A stretch of DNA of 25,007 nucleotides from Clostridia bacterium (lineage in GTDB: Bacteria; Bacillota; Clostridia; Christensenellales; Aristaeellaceae), in the NCBI GenBank assembly GCA_016296675.1, contig JAEDIV010000018.1:1-25007 (forward strand). Reading direction: 5' to 3'. The translations under genes and the position numbers were made by a program. Below, one piece after another: positions 1 to 6,496 of this stretch; the stretch's first letter is position 1, and each line of letters begins with the position of its first letter. The notes under the pieces were generated by a model. It searched no databases, was not told the DNA's origin, and worked only from the letters and a program-made list of their open reading frames with translations.

Positions 1-48
1 AAGTGCGCTCCCTCTCCATACCTCTCCCGGAGGTTTGTTGATGATCTG
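1..48 (+). repeat. End repeat, left copy (inverted relative to the right end)
   Basis: Bases 10-48 are identical to the reverse complement of 24954-24992 (39 of 39). The match continues to base 1 with only three mismatches, at 5-7 (gcg here, tat in the other copy). An intrinsic terminator follows directly. The sequence contains CCTCTC/GGGAG segments that could pair with one another. I do not recognise the element. It could be the 3' end of a multi-copy small RNA or the end of a repeated gene whose body lies outside the window. Confidence 0.85.
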
Positions 49-49
49 A

Positions 50-80
50 GGGCTGTTGTGCAACAGCCCCCTTTTTTTTA
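50..80 (+). terminator. Intrinsic terminator after the left end repeat
   Basis: The stem GGGCTGTTG / CAACAGCCC (50-58 / 61-69) has a two-base TG apex and is followed by CC and a run of eight T. It ends rightward transcription that enters the window through the end repeat. The T run touches the rlmH stop codon, so the terminator lies between two convergent transcripts. Confidence 0.85.
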
Positions 81-554
81 TTTGTGATATCGTTCACCGG
101 CGTTGATTCTCGCGGCGCGGTACAGTTGCTCCAACAGGATGACGCGCATCAAGGGATGCGGAAAGGTCATTTTGGAAAAGGACAGCTTGTAGTCTGCGCG
201 GTCGGTAACCGCTTTTGAAAGGCCCAAAGAGCCGCCGATAACGAAAACGACGCGCTTTCCATCCTGCTCCCATTTCAGGGTTTCCGAGGCCAGTTCTTCG
301 CTCGAAAGCTGTTTTCCGTCTATACAGAGGGCAACGACTTTGTCATTTGGCTTTATGCGGGAAAGGAGCGCCTTCCCTTCCTTTTCCATTACCATATCGT
401 TGAGCGCCTTGGAGGGCTTGGCAGGCTCGGGCTCATCAGGGACTTCTGCCACTTCATATTTTCCGTATCTTGTCAGCCGTTTCAGATATTCATTTGCGCC
501 GTCTTTCTGCCACTTTTCTTTAAGGGATCCGACAGCCAGTACGCATGCGTTCAT
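78..554 (-). CDS. rlmH: 23S rRNA (pseudouridine1915-N3)-methyltransferase RlmH
   Basis: SPOUT-fold methyltransferase that acts on pseudouridine 1915 in helix 69 of 23S rRNA, using S-adenosylmethionine on assembled ribosomes. The predicted 158 residues match the usual length of about 159. Family hallmarks are visible: the N-terminal strand ending in AVGSLKEKW, the FVIGGSLGLS glycine-rich segment of the trefoil knot, and the C-terminal block FSKMTFPHPLMRVILLEQLYRA followed in part by INAGERYHK. I chose the ATG at 554, whose A is the last base of the upstream stop (TGATG overlap). A GTG nine bases further upstream is possible but adds residues not typical of the family. It is the last gene of the leftward operon and shares it with walJ, as in many Bacillota. 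Identification is firm from motif conservation. Confidence 0.96.
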   Translation of the reverse strand: MNACVLAVGSLKEKWQKDGANEYLKRLTRYGKYEVAEVPDEPEPAKPSKALNDMVMEKEGKALLSRIKPNDKVVALCIDGKQLSSEELASETLKWEQDGKRVVFVIGGSLGLSKAVTDRADYKLSFSKMTFPHPLMRVILLEQLYRAARINAGERYHK

Positions 555-1564
555 CAGATCCACCCCATTATCGCGAGAAGGTCTTCCAGGTAATTCATAA
601 ATACGATGGAAAAGCCCGCGCCCATGACCGTATATTCGGCGAAGGTGAATTCGCGCCTTTCAGCCGGCGGATAGCCGAAGATATAGCCCTTTTTCTTGAT
701 TCGCTCGCTGTCAATGGCCTTGATGACAAAAATCAGAAGGAGCGTGAAGACAGCGGCGGGCATAATCAGCTGAAGAAGTCCGGGCACGCCGCCGATGGAT
801 TCGTACATGGTTTGTGTGCTTTCGATCCTTGGCTGGGTCTGCTGGTTTAAGACGAAGGCCAGAATTAGCGTTGCGGCATTGTATACAGTGTGGAAGATCA
901 TGCCGCCGAAGAGGGAATCGGTGGACACGACGATAATGCCAAGAATGATTCCGCACAGAAGCTGGGCAGGCATGCCCATCAGCGTTCCGTGCATCAGCAT
1001 AAACCAGACGCTGGATATCACGATGGCCTTTTTGGACCCCTTTTCTTCCCATGCGCCGAGGATTGCGCCGCGGAACAGAAGTTCTTCCGAGATGCCGGGC
1101 AGAACCGCAATGAATAGGATGGAAGAAGCGAGGGAGGAGGCTGTTGTCGGAATGGCAAAGCCGGTGTCCGGCGGCGTTCCTATGAACAGCTCAATGAGGA
1201 CCGACCAGACGAGCGTCAGAATCTGCGTAAGATATACTGAAAGCAGGGAAGCAGCGACACACAAAAGCGCGCTTTTCAGGGACATGGGATTTATGCGCAT
1301 CACGTCCGCGCAGGAGGCCATGTCACGCTTAGCATACAGAAAAATCGGAAGAACGATGAATACGATGTAGTACATCGATTCGATAATGCCCGTCAATTCC
1401 GAAATCATGAAGGAGCCGAACAGAAGCTGAATCAGCGCCATGATAAAGGGCAGAACATACAGCCCCGTCATGCCGATAAAAAAGAGCACCGATGCGGCAA
1501 AAATGGAAGGTTTTGCTTTTTCAGGATCGCGGGGCATATTGCGGAGAGTGAAATTGACGTTCAA
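554..1564 (-). CDS. CPBP family intramembrane metalloprotease (Abi/CAAX protease-like)
   Basis: A polytopic membrane protein with about eight hydrophobic segments. It carries the CPBP (PF02517) signatures: EELLFRG around residues 160-166, FMLMHG downstream and a third histidine in FHTVYNA. These supply the glutamates and histidines of a glutamyl-type intramembrane protease. Members cleave prenylated proteins or peptides, or act in bacteriocin self-immunity; the substrate here is unknown. The TTG at 1564 is preferred because it follows a GGGGGG ribosome site by about nine bases. A TTG at 1609 would add 15 residues overlapping walJ but has no ribosome site, and an ATG at 1537 also lacks one. 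The gene sits between walJ and rlmH, a place often held by other membrane or protease genes (htrA in Bacillus). Confidence 0.87.
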   Translation of the reverse strand: MNVNFTLRNMPRDPEKAKPSIFAASVLFFIGMTGLYVLPFIMALIQLLFGSFMISELTGIIESMYYIVFIVLPIFLYAKRDMASCADVMRINPMSLKSALLCVAASLLSVYLTQILTLVWSVLIELFIGTPPDTGFAIPTTASSLASSILFIAVLPGISEELLFRGAILGAWEEKGSKKAIVISSVWFMLMHGTLMGMPAQLLCGIILGIIVVSTDSLFGGMIFHTVYNAATLILAFVLNQQTQPRIESTQTMYESIGGVPGLLQLIMPAAVFTLLLIFVIKAIDSERIKKKGYIFGYPPAERREFTFAEYTVMGAGFSIVFMNYLEDLLAIMGWI

Positions 1565-1586
1565 AAACAGAGACCCCCCTTCTTCA

Positions 1587-2393
1587 TCAGACGTTGTCTT
1601 CAAGGGCAAACAGGCCGGAAAACCCGTCTCTTCGGGCGATGGACAGATTCACATCGCGCCCGATTTCGCATCCGGCTTCATTCAGCGCAAGGCGAACCGT
1701 TTGCTCGGCAAGCTGGGGAAAATTGTTTTCCTTGCTCAGATGCCCCAGGATGATGGTGCGGACGTTCCGATTGACAAGCTGTACGGCGGCTTTGCCTGCA
1801 TCGTCGTTTGAAAGGTGACCGGTCCGGCCGAGGATGCGCTTTTTTAGCGCGTAGGGATATTTTCCCGCTTTCAGCATGTCTTCATTGTAGTTGGATTCCA
1901 GAAGCAGAATGTCGCTGTCCGATACGGCGCTGATCCAGCCGTCGCGGATGCAGCCGATGTCGGTGGCGATGGACGCCTTGATGCTTCCGGATATAAAGGA
2001 GAAGCCGCAGGGATCGGATGCGTCGTGCGGAATGGAGAAGGGACAGACGCCGATTTTTCCGATATAGAAGTCCTGTCTGGTATCGATGAGGCGAATGTTT
2101 TTGGACTGAACCGCGCCGACCTTGTCCTGCATGCCGTTCCATGTTCCTTCGGTTGCATATATGGGAAGGTCAAATTTTCTGGACAGGATTCCGGCGCCGG
2201 ATGTGTGATCGGTATGCTCGTGCGTGATTAAAATGGCATTGAGGCTTTCGGGTTTTACGCCGATATTTTCAAGCTCTTTGATGATGCGGGCGCAGGAAAC
2301 GCCTGCGTCAACCAGAATTCCGCTTTCGCCGTCGCCCACATATATCGCGTTTCCGCTCGAACCGCTGAAAAGCGGGCTGAACAATAGCTCCAT
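1587..2393 (-). CDS. walJ: WalJ/YycJ-type MBL-fold metallohydrolase
   Basis: Cytoplasmic metallo-beta-lactamase-fold hydrolase, 268 residues, the normal size for YycJ/WalJ. It begins with the family's FSGSSGNA segment. The metal motif THEHTDH is at residues 57-63, and GRTGHLSN and GHLSKENNFP follow near residues 190 and 218, both characteristic of this subfamily. Bacillus WalJ is encoded with the WalKR cell-wall two-component system and is thought to be a 5'-exonuclease linking cell division with DNA replication. No walK or walR is seen here, but rlmH, the other conserved gene of that locus, lies two genes downstream. The start ATG at 2393 is preceded by GGAGG about twelve bases away. The gap to the radical SAM gene upstream is 21 bases. 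Confidence 0.92.
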   Translation of the reverse strand: MELLFSPLFSGSSGNAIYVGDGESGILVDAGVSCARIIKELENIGVKPESLNAILITHEHTDHTSGAGILSRKFDLPIYATEGTWNGMQDKVGAVQSKNIRLIDTRQDFYIGKIGVCPFSIPHDASDPCGFSFISGSIKASIATDIGCIRDGWISAVSDSDILLLESNYNEDMLKAGKYPYALKKRILGRTGHLSNDDAGKAAVQLVNRNVRTIILGHLSKENNFPQLAEQTVRLALNEAGCEIGRDVNLSIARRDGFSGLFALEDNV

Positions 2394-2414
2394 GTTTGTA
2401 AGCTGCCTCCGTGC

Positions 2415-3287
2415 CTATACGCCGGTCAAGTCAAATTTCGGCGTGTATTTGCTGTCTGCCGATTCCAGCTCCTGAATAAATCCGTCTTCAAGGCCGAGAT
2501 CCAGCATGTAATCAACCACTTCGTCGTATTCTTCCTGTGTAATCGGGCGGTTGATCTCCGGGTACATGTGCGCATTTCCCATCGGGACATACTGCGCCAT
2601 CAGGCTGACCCATGCGCCTTCAAAATGACGCGCGATGTAGTCAAGCACGCGTTTTGAGTTTTCCGTCTGCCCGGGCAGGATCAGATGACGGATGATGACG
2701 CCCTTTTGAATGTTGCCGTTTTCATCGAGCACAACAGGCCCGGTTTGGCGAAGCATTTCTGCAATTGCGTCTGAAGCATATTCAAAATAATCCGCGGCCA
2801 GGGAATAGCGCCGGGCGGGATCAGAAAGCGCATATTTGAAATCGGGAAGATATACGTCGACAGAATCCTTGAGAAGGCGGATGGTTTCGGTTTTTTCATA
2901 GCCGCTCGAATTCCAGATCACGGGCACGGGCAGCTTTTCGGAAAGGGATTCGATGACGGCGGGCACATAATGCGATGCAGAAACGAGATTGATGTTTTTT
3001 GCGCCCTGATCAATGAGCTCGCGGTAGATTTCCTTAAGGCGCGAAACCGTAACTGTTTTTCCGAAGGCTTCCGTACTGATGCTGTAATTCTGGCAGAATA
3101 CACATTTCAACTGGCAGCCGGAGAAAAACACCGCGCCGCTTCCGCCGTTTGCGGAAATCACGGGCTCTTCGTCAAAATGAAGAGCGGCGCGCGCGATTTT
3201 CGGAAGCATGCCTGCGCCGCATACGCCTCTTCCTTCTTCCTGCACGCGCTCAACATTGCATGAACGCGGGCACAGCGTACAGATCAC
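2415..3287 (-). CDS. PflX-like radical SAM protein (putative pyruvate formate-lyase activating enzyme family)
   Basis: The radical SAM cluster motif CxxxCxxC is present as GCQLKCVFCQN, with cysteines at 58, 62 and 65. Four more cysteines lie at the N terminus (C3, C6, C10, C23, in CTLCPRSC and GVCGAG). This arrangement is typical of COG1313/PflX proteins and suggests a second metal site. The 290 residues fit the family. Despite the name, PflX-type proteins are not proven activators of pyruvate formate-lyase, and no glycyl-radical enzyme is encoded nearby, so the substrate is unknown. The GTG start at 3287 overlaps the stop of the PAP2 gene (GTGA), which implies translational coupling in the operon. 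Confidence 0.9.
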   Translation of the reverse strand: MICTLCPRSCNVERVQEEGRGVCGAGMLPKIARAALHFDEEPVISANGGSGAVFFSGCQLKCVFCQNYSISTEAFGKTVTVSRLKEIYRELIDQGAKNINLVSASHYVPAVIESLSEKLPVPVIWNSSGYEKTETIRLLKDSVDVYLPDFKYALSDPARRYSLAADYFEYASDAIAEMLRQTGPVVLDENGNIQKGVIIRHLILPGQTENSKRVLDYIARHFEGAWVSLMAQYVPMGNAHMYPEINRPITQEEYDEVVDYMLDLGLEDGFIQELESADSKYTPKFDLTGV

Positions 3288-3943
3288 TTTCCGGCCACAT
3301 CCTTTGTTTTGTCATTGAATATAACGCCTGAAACGAACCACACAATTTCACCGAGCAGTATGCCTGCAAACACGTCCACAATCACATGCTGGTGTGTAAA
3401 GAGCGTGGATGCACAGATCAAAAGGGTAAAAAGAAGCGAGAATGCTTTATAGAAAGAAGGAATGAGCCGGAACTCTTTTGAAAACAACGGGCGCACGCAC
3501 AGCCAGCTGGCATAGCAGTGGATGGAGGGAAAGAGCCGCGTGGGTTCATCAAGCGCATAGACGATTTTTAAAAGCCACGCGCCGGGCCCCGAAAGCGTAT
3601 CCGCGGAAGGCCGGGCAAACGTGCAGGGAAGAAGCATAAAGAAAAGAAAGCAGATTGCCTTTCCCATAGCTTCCGCTGTCACAAAGCGGACACACGTGGT
3701 TTTTCCTGCGCGGCAGATGAGAATATAGTTGAATACCCAGTACGCGAAGGCAAGGATGTAGATGTAAGAAAATACCGGAAGAGCAGGAATTTTCAGATCG
3801 ATCGGAAGCGTAAAGTCATATTTCGGTTCAAGGGGTATGAACGCGGGGAGGAAATATGCCAGCATATTGAACGCCAGCAATAAAAGAAGAGGCTTTTTCG
3901 CATATTCCGGAATGAAAGCGAGGATTTTCTTTATAAAGTTCAT
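3284..3943 (-). CDS. PAP2 superfamily membrane phosphatase
   Basis: An integral membrane protein of 219 residues with about six hydrophobic segments. Two phosphatidic-acid-phosphatase type 2 motifs are clear: FPSIHCYASW (the PSxH motif) and STLFTHQHVIVDVFAG (the catalytic H...D motif). ARPSAD upstream may be the remains of the first motif. The family removes phosphate from membrane lipids such as phosphatidic acid, phosphatidylglycerol phosphate or undecaprenyl diphosphate, and some members transfer head groups. Its position directly after psd suggests work on phospholipids, but this is inference. The ATG at 3943 overlaps the psd stop (ATGA) and has CGGAG about eight bases upstream. An upstream in-frame ATG at 3961 would extend further into psd and is less likely. 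Confidence 0.85.
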   Translation of the reverse strand: MNFIKKILAFIPEYAKKPLLLLLAFNMLAYFLPAFIPLEPKYDFTLPIDLKIPALPVFSYIYILAFAYWVFNYILICRAGKTTCVRFVTAEAMGKAICFLFFMLLPCTFARPSADTLSGPGAWLLKIVYALDEPTRLFPSIHCYASWLCVRPLFSKEFRLIPSFYKAFSLLFTLLICASTLFTHQHVIVDVFAGILLGEIVWFVSGVIFNDKTKDVAGK

Positions 3944-4764
3944 GCGTTTTCTCCGTGACAATTCAAATCGCTTACGGCCTTGCCCATTTGAATCGGGTAT
4001 TCAAGGCCATTTTGGGTACAACTGATTATTTCGCCGAGCGGCGCGCATTTTCCTTTTTCGGTTATGAGGATGACGGTCGATCCGCCGAATTCGAACCGGC
4101 CTTTCTCCTGTCCGCGCTGAAATGTGCCGCTGGTTACGTCGTTTTGAATTCTTCCGACCATGGTGGCGCCGACTTCCATATAGATCATGCGTCCGAAGTT
4201 TTCGGTTTCCATCAACGCATATTCGCGCGTGTTTGTTTTGAAAACGGGAATGTTTTCAAGCGCGTATGGCCGGACTGTGTGGAAGATGCCCTGAATGCGG
4301 CCTGTCTTAAGAATCCGGCCGGCATCGGGAAAGGCGTATCTGTGGTAATGTGAGGGGGTCAGGCGGAAAACAAACAGATATCCGCCTTCAAAGGATTCAG
4401 CGAGCGAGCGGTCGTCAAGAAGCGTCTCCATGGTATAGGGCGATCCCTTTATGGTGAAAACGCCAGAGGCGCTTGCCTCGTACACGGTCAAAAGGCCGTC
4501 GCAGGGGCTTGCGAGGACATTGTTCCTCTCGTCAAAAACGCGTGCGCCGTCAAGCAGGCGGCGGGTGAAAAAGTCGTTGAAGGAAACATATTTTTTCGGC
4601 GCCGCTTCGCGCATATCAATCTTGTTTTTTCGGATAAAAGGTTTTATAAAAGCGCTGGAGATGCGCATGTCCATAAAGCAGCCAACGGCCCGGGATATCC
4701 CGGGCCGTGCAATCAGACTTGCCAGGCATCTGCCTAATTTACATTGGTAAAGAATCTCGTACAC
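3940..4764 (-). CDS. psd: Phosphatidylserine decarboxylase proenzyme
   Basis: Makes phosphatidylethanolamine from phosphatidylserine at the membrane. The proenzyme cleaves itself at the serine of a GST/GSS motif to form a pyruvoyl group. Here FGGST lies near the C terminus (about residue 238 of 274), as expected. VSFNDFFTRRL and LTPSHYHRYAFPDAG are further family landmarks, the latter holding the catalytic histidine region. The GTG at 4764 is chosen because GGGAGG stands nine bases upstream and the protein then begins YEILYQCKLGR, the normal family start. A longer frame back to 4938 would run wholly inside pssA. The gene overlaps pssA by 31 bases and the PAP2 gene by 4, and follows its pathway partner pssA. 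Confidence 0.95.
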   Translation of the reverse strand: MYEILYQCKLGRCLASLIARPGISRAVGCFMDMRISSAFIKPFIRKNKIDMREAAPKKYVSFNDFFTRRLLDGARVFDERNNVLASPCDGLLTVYEASASGVFTIKGSPYTMETLLDDRSLAESFEGGYLFVFRLTPSHYHRYAFPDAGRILKTGRIQGIFHTVRPYALENIPVFKTNTREYALMETENFGRMIYMEVGATMVGRIQNDVTSGTFQRGQEKGRFEFGGSTVILITEKGKCAPLGEIISCTQNGLEYPIQMGKAVSDLNCHGENA

Positions 4765-5411
4765 GGGATGGAGCCTCCCAGGATGATAATGAGGATCAGA
4801 ATAATAAGGCCGATGAGCGCCATCAGCGCGATTGCGCGGCCGTAGGGCTTTTTGACCTGGAAGCGGGAGACGAACAATACGCCCATAATTGAAAGCGAGG
4901 CGGGATATACATAGGCGCTTGCCTTCGGAAGCGCGCACAAAAGCGCGATGAGCGGCATAATAAGGGCAGAAGCCGTCACCGGAAGCCCCGTGTAATGCGT
5001 GCGCTTTTCTGCGTCTTCGTCCTTCATGATTTCCTGGACGTTAAAGTAGCTTAAGCGGATGACTGCGGCCAGCGTATAAAGCATGGAGGCGGCGATGGTA
5101 AATCCGTTGGCCGGCCCGAGCACGAAGGCGATTACGGCAGGGAACACGCCGAAGCATACCATATCGCACAGAGAGTCGATCTGCATGCCAAAGCACATGG
5201 CTTCCGGCGTGCGCTTGCAGGTGCGTGCGATCGCGCCGTCCATCATGTCGCAAAGGCCGCATACCAACAGGCATATGATCGCGCCGCGGATTCTTCCCGT
5301 CAGCGCAAGATTCATGCCGTAGATGCCGGTCAGAAGACCAAGATACGTGACGATGACCGAATAATTGTAAAAACCGATCAAGGGGCTGCTTCTATCTTTG
5401 GACTTGAACAC
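4734..5411 (-). CDS. pssA: CDP-diacylglycerol-serine O-phosphatidyltransferase
   Basis: Joins serine to CDP-diacylglycerol to give phosphatidylserine, the substrate of the next gene's product. The 225-residue protein has several transmembrane helices and the CDP-alcohol phosphatidyltransferase signature: CDMMDGAIAR, an 11-residue spacer, then GMQIDSLCD. The spacer is longer than the textbook eight residues, but this form is common in the PssA branch of anaerobes. The following text MVCFGVFPA supports PssA over PgsA. The GTG start at 5411 is preceded by an almost perfect AAAGGAGG nine bases away. The gap to the MBL-fold gene upstream is only 41 bases without a terminator, so both are probably on one transcript. 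Confidence 0.94.
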   Translation of the reverse strand: MFKSKDRSSPLIGFYNYSVIVTYLGLLTGIYGMNLALTGRIRGAIICLLVCGLCDMMDGAIARTCKRTPEAMCFGMQIDSLCDMVCFGVFPAVIAFVLGPANGFTIAASMLYTLAAVIRLSYFNVQEIMKDEDAEKRTHYTGLPVTASALIMPLIALLCALPKASAYVYPASLSIMGVLFVSRFQVKKPYGRAIALMALIGLIILILIIILGGSIPCTRFFTNVN

Positions 5412-5452
5412 TCTTTTGTGCCTCCTTTAATCCAACAATGCTGCTTAACCGA

Positions 5453-6331
5453 TTACTCTGCATCGTAATCGTAGTCAAACTGCGTTTCTACCGACAGCGT
5501 TTTTCCGTCGGTTCTGAAGATGATATTTCCGTTTCTGTTGTCGGCGGTGATTAAAATGTTGTCGCAGTATTTTGTGGAAAGGGCCATCTGCACTTCTCCC
5601 GGCAAGCCGATCTCGGAAGTGGAGAAAACCATATACTGCGTATCCATCAATTCATATACACTTTCCCAGAATCCGGCGCTGTGGTGAGATGCCTTTATGA
5701 CATTGCTTTTCAGAACCTCGGGATGATTTTTGTGCATATCGAGAATCTGAGTGCTTGGTGAGTCGCCGGTAAGGAAGAAACTGATATCGCCGAATACGAC
5801 ATGCAGAAGCAGGGAATTGTGATTTTCTGTGGTGTTATTGTATTGAAATATGTTGGCATAGAATTTAGGGCCTACGCACCTGAGCATTGCGCTGCCGAGC
5901 GTAAATTCGTCCAAATAATTGATTGAATAGCGCGTAATTGCCGCAAGCGCTTTTGTCTGTTCATCGGTTTTTGCCATTCTGTCAATGGCGAAGGAAGTCA
6001 TTTCGTGCGTATAGATCAGGCTTTCAGTCGGGATCGACGCTATGATATATGGCGCTCCGCCGATATGGTCGCGGTGGGCATGGGTTCCGATGTAGTATTT
6101 CAGGTTTGTAACGCCGACACTTTTCATATAATCGACGCAGATCGGGCCTTCGGTATAGTTGCCGCAGTCAATGAAGGCGCATTCATCGCCTGCTCTGAGG
6201 AGAATGCCGTCGTTGTCGCCTACAGAAAGGAAATGAACCTCAAAAATTTCTTCCGGCTCCTCTGAATATGCAATAAACGGAACCAGCATAAATAGCGTCA
6301 TGATAATGGAAAGAAGCCTTTTGAAATTCAT
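5453..6331 (-). CDS. Exported ComEC/Rec2-like MBL-fold hydrolase
   Basis: Metallo-beta-lactamase-fold protein of 292 residues. The N terminus is a signal peptide (basic MNFKRLL, then a hydrophobic stretch ending near AYSEEPEE, residue 21-24), with no lipobox. The body has FLSVGDNDGILL, FIDCGN and the metal motif THAHRDH at residues 83-89, then FLTGDSP and ASHHSAGF. This pattern is that of the stand-alone MBL domain related to the C terminus of ComEC. Such proteins are predicted extracellular hydrolases, perhaps acting on nucleic acids or phosphodiesters; no membrane channel domain is present. The ATG at 6331 is chosen over one at 6352 because AAGGAG lies about six bases before it. It is the first gene after a consensus promoter at 6361-6390. 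Confidence 0.88.
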   Translation of the reverse strand: MNFKRLLSIIMTLFMLVPFIAYSEEPEEIFEVHFLSVGDNDGILLRAGDECAFIDCGNYTEGPICVDYMKSVGVTNLKYYIGTHAHRDHIGGAPYIIASIPTESLIYTHEMTSFAIDRMAKTDEQTKALAAITRYSINYLDEFTLGSAMLRCVGPKFYANIFQYNNTTENHNSLLLHVVFGDISFFLTGDSPSTQILDMHKNHPEVLKSNVIKASHHSAGFWESVYELMDTQYMVFSTSEIGLPGEVQMALSTKYCDNILITADNRNGNIIFRTDGKTLSVETQFDYDYDAE

Positions 6332-6360
6332 GAAAATCTCCTTCTTGAACAATATGCGGT

Positions 6361-6390
6361 ATTATACCCTTTTTGTGCTGCCTGTGTCAA
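6361..6390 (-). promoter_or_regulatory. Sigma-A promoter of the MBL-pssA-psd...rlmH operon
   Basis: On the minus strand TTGACA (6385-6390) and TATAAT (6361-6366) are separated by 18 bases, both hexamers being perfect. The start of the MBL gene is 30 bases downstream of the -10 box. This is probably the main promoter for the whole leftward operon, since no terminator is seen between its genes. Confidence 0.82.
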
Positions 6391-6496
6391 GAACAGTGTG
6401 TTTGGATTCATGGATTTATAACTGTCTTGGAACAATTGCGCATGCATCAGGGAAACTGCGCATAGGATGGATGTGAAAAAACAGGGGGGATGCAAG

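Noticed and set aside
1..48. End repeat as the 3' end of 5S or 23S rRNA or a tRNA
   Set aside because: The sequence does not resemble the ends of these RNAs and has no CCA or 5S-like helix.
4764..4938. Longer psd start at 4938
   Set aside because: The extra residues are out-of-frame pssA sequence, and the GTG at 4764 has a good ribosome site.
6461..6468. CATAGGAT as a mother-cell (sigma-E or sigma-K) -10 box before the SipL-like gene
   Set aside because: It fits CATAnnnT, but no matching -35 element is at the right distance, so it is not listed as a promoter.
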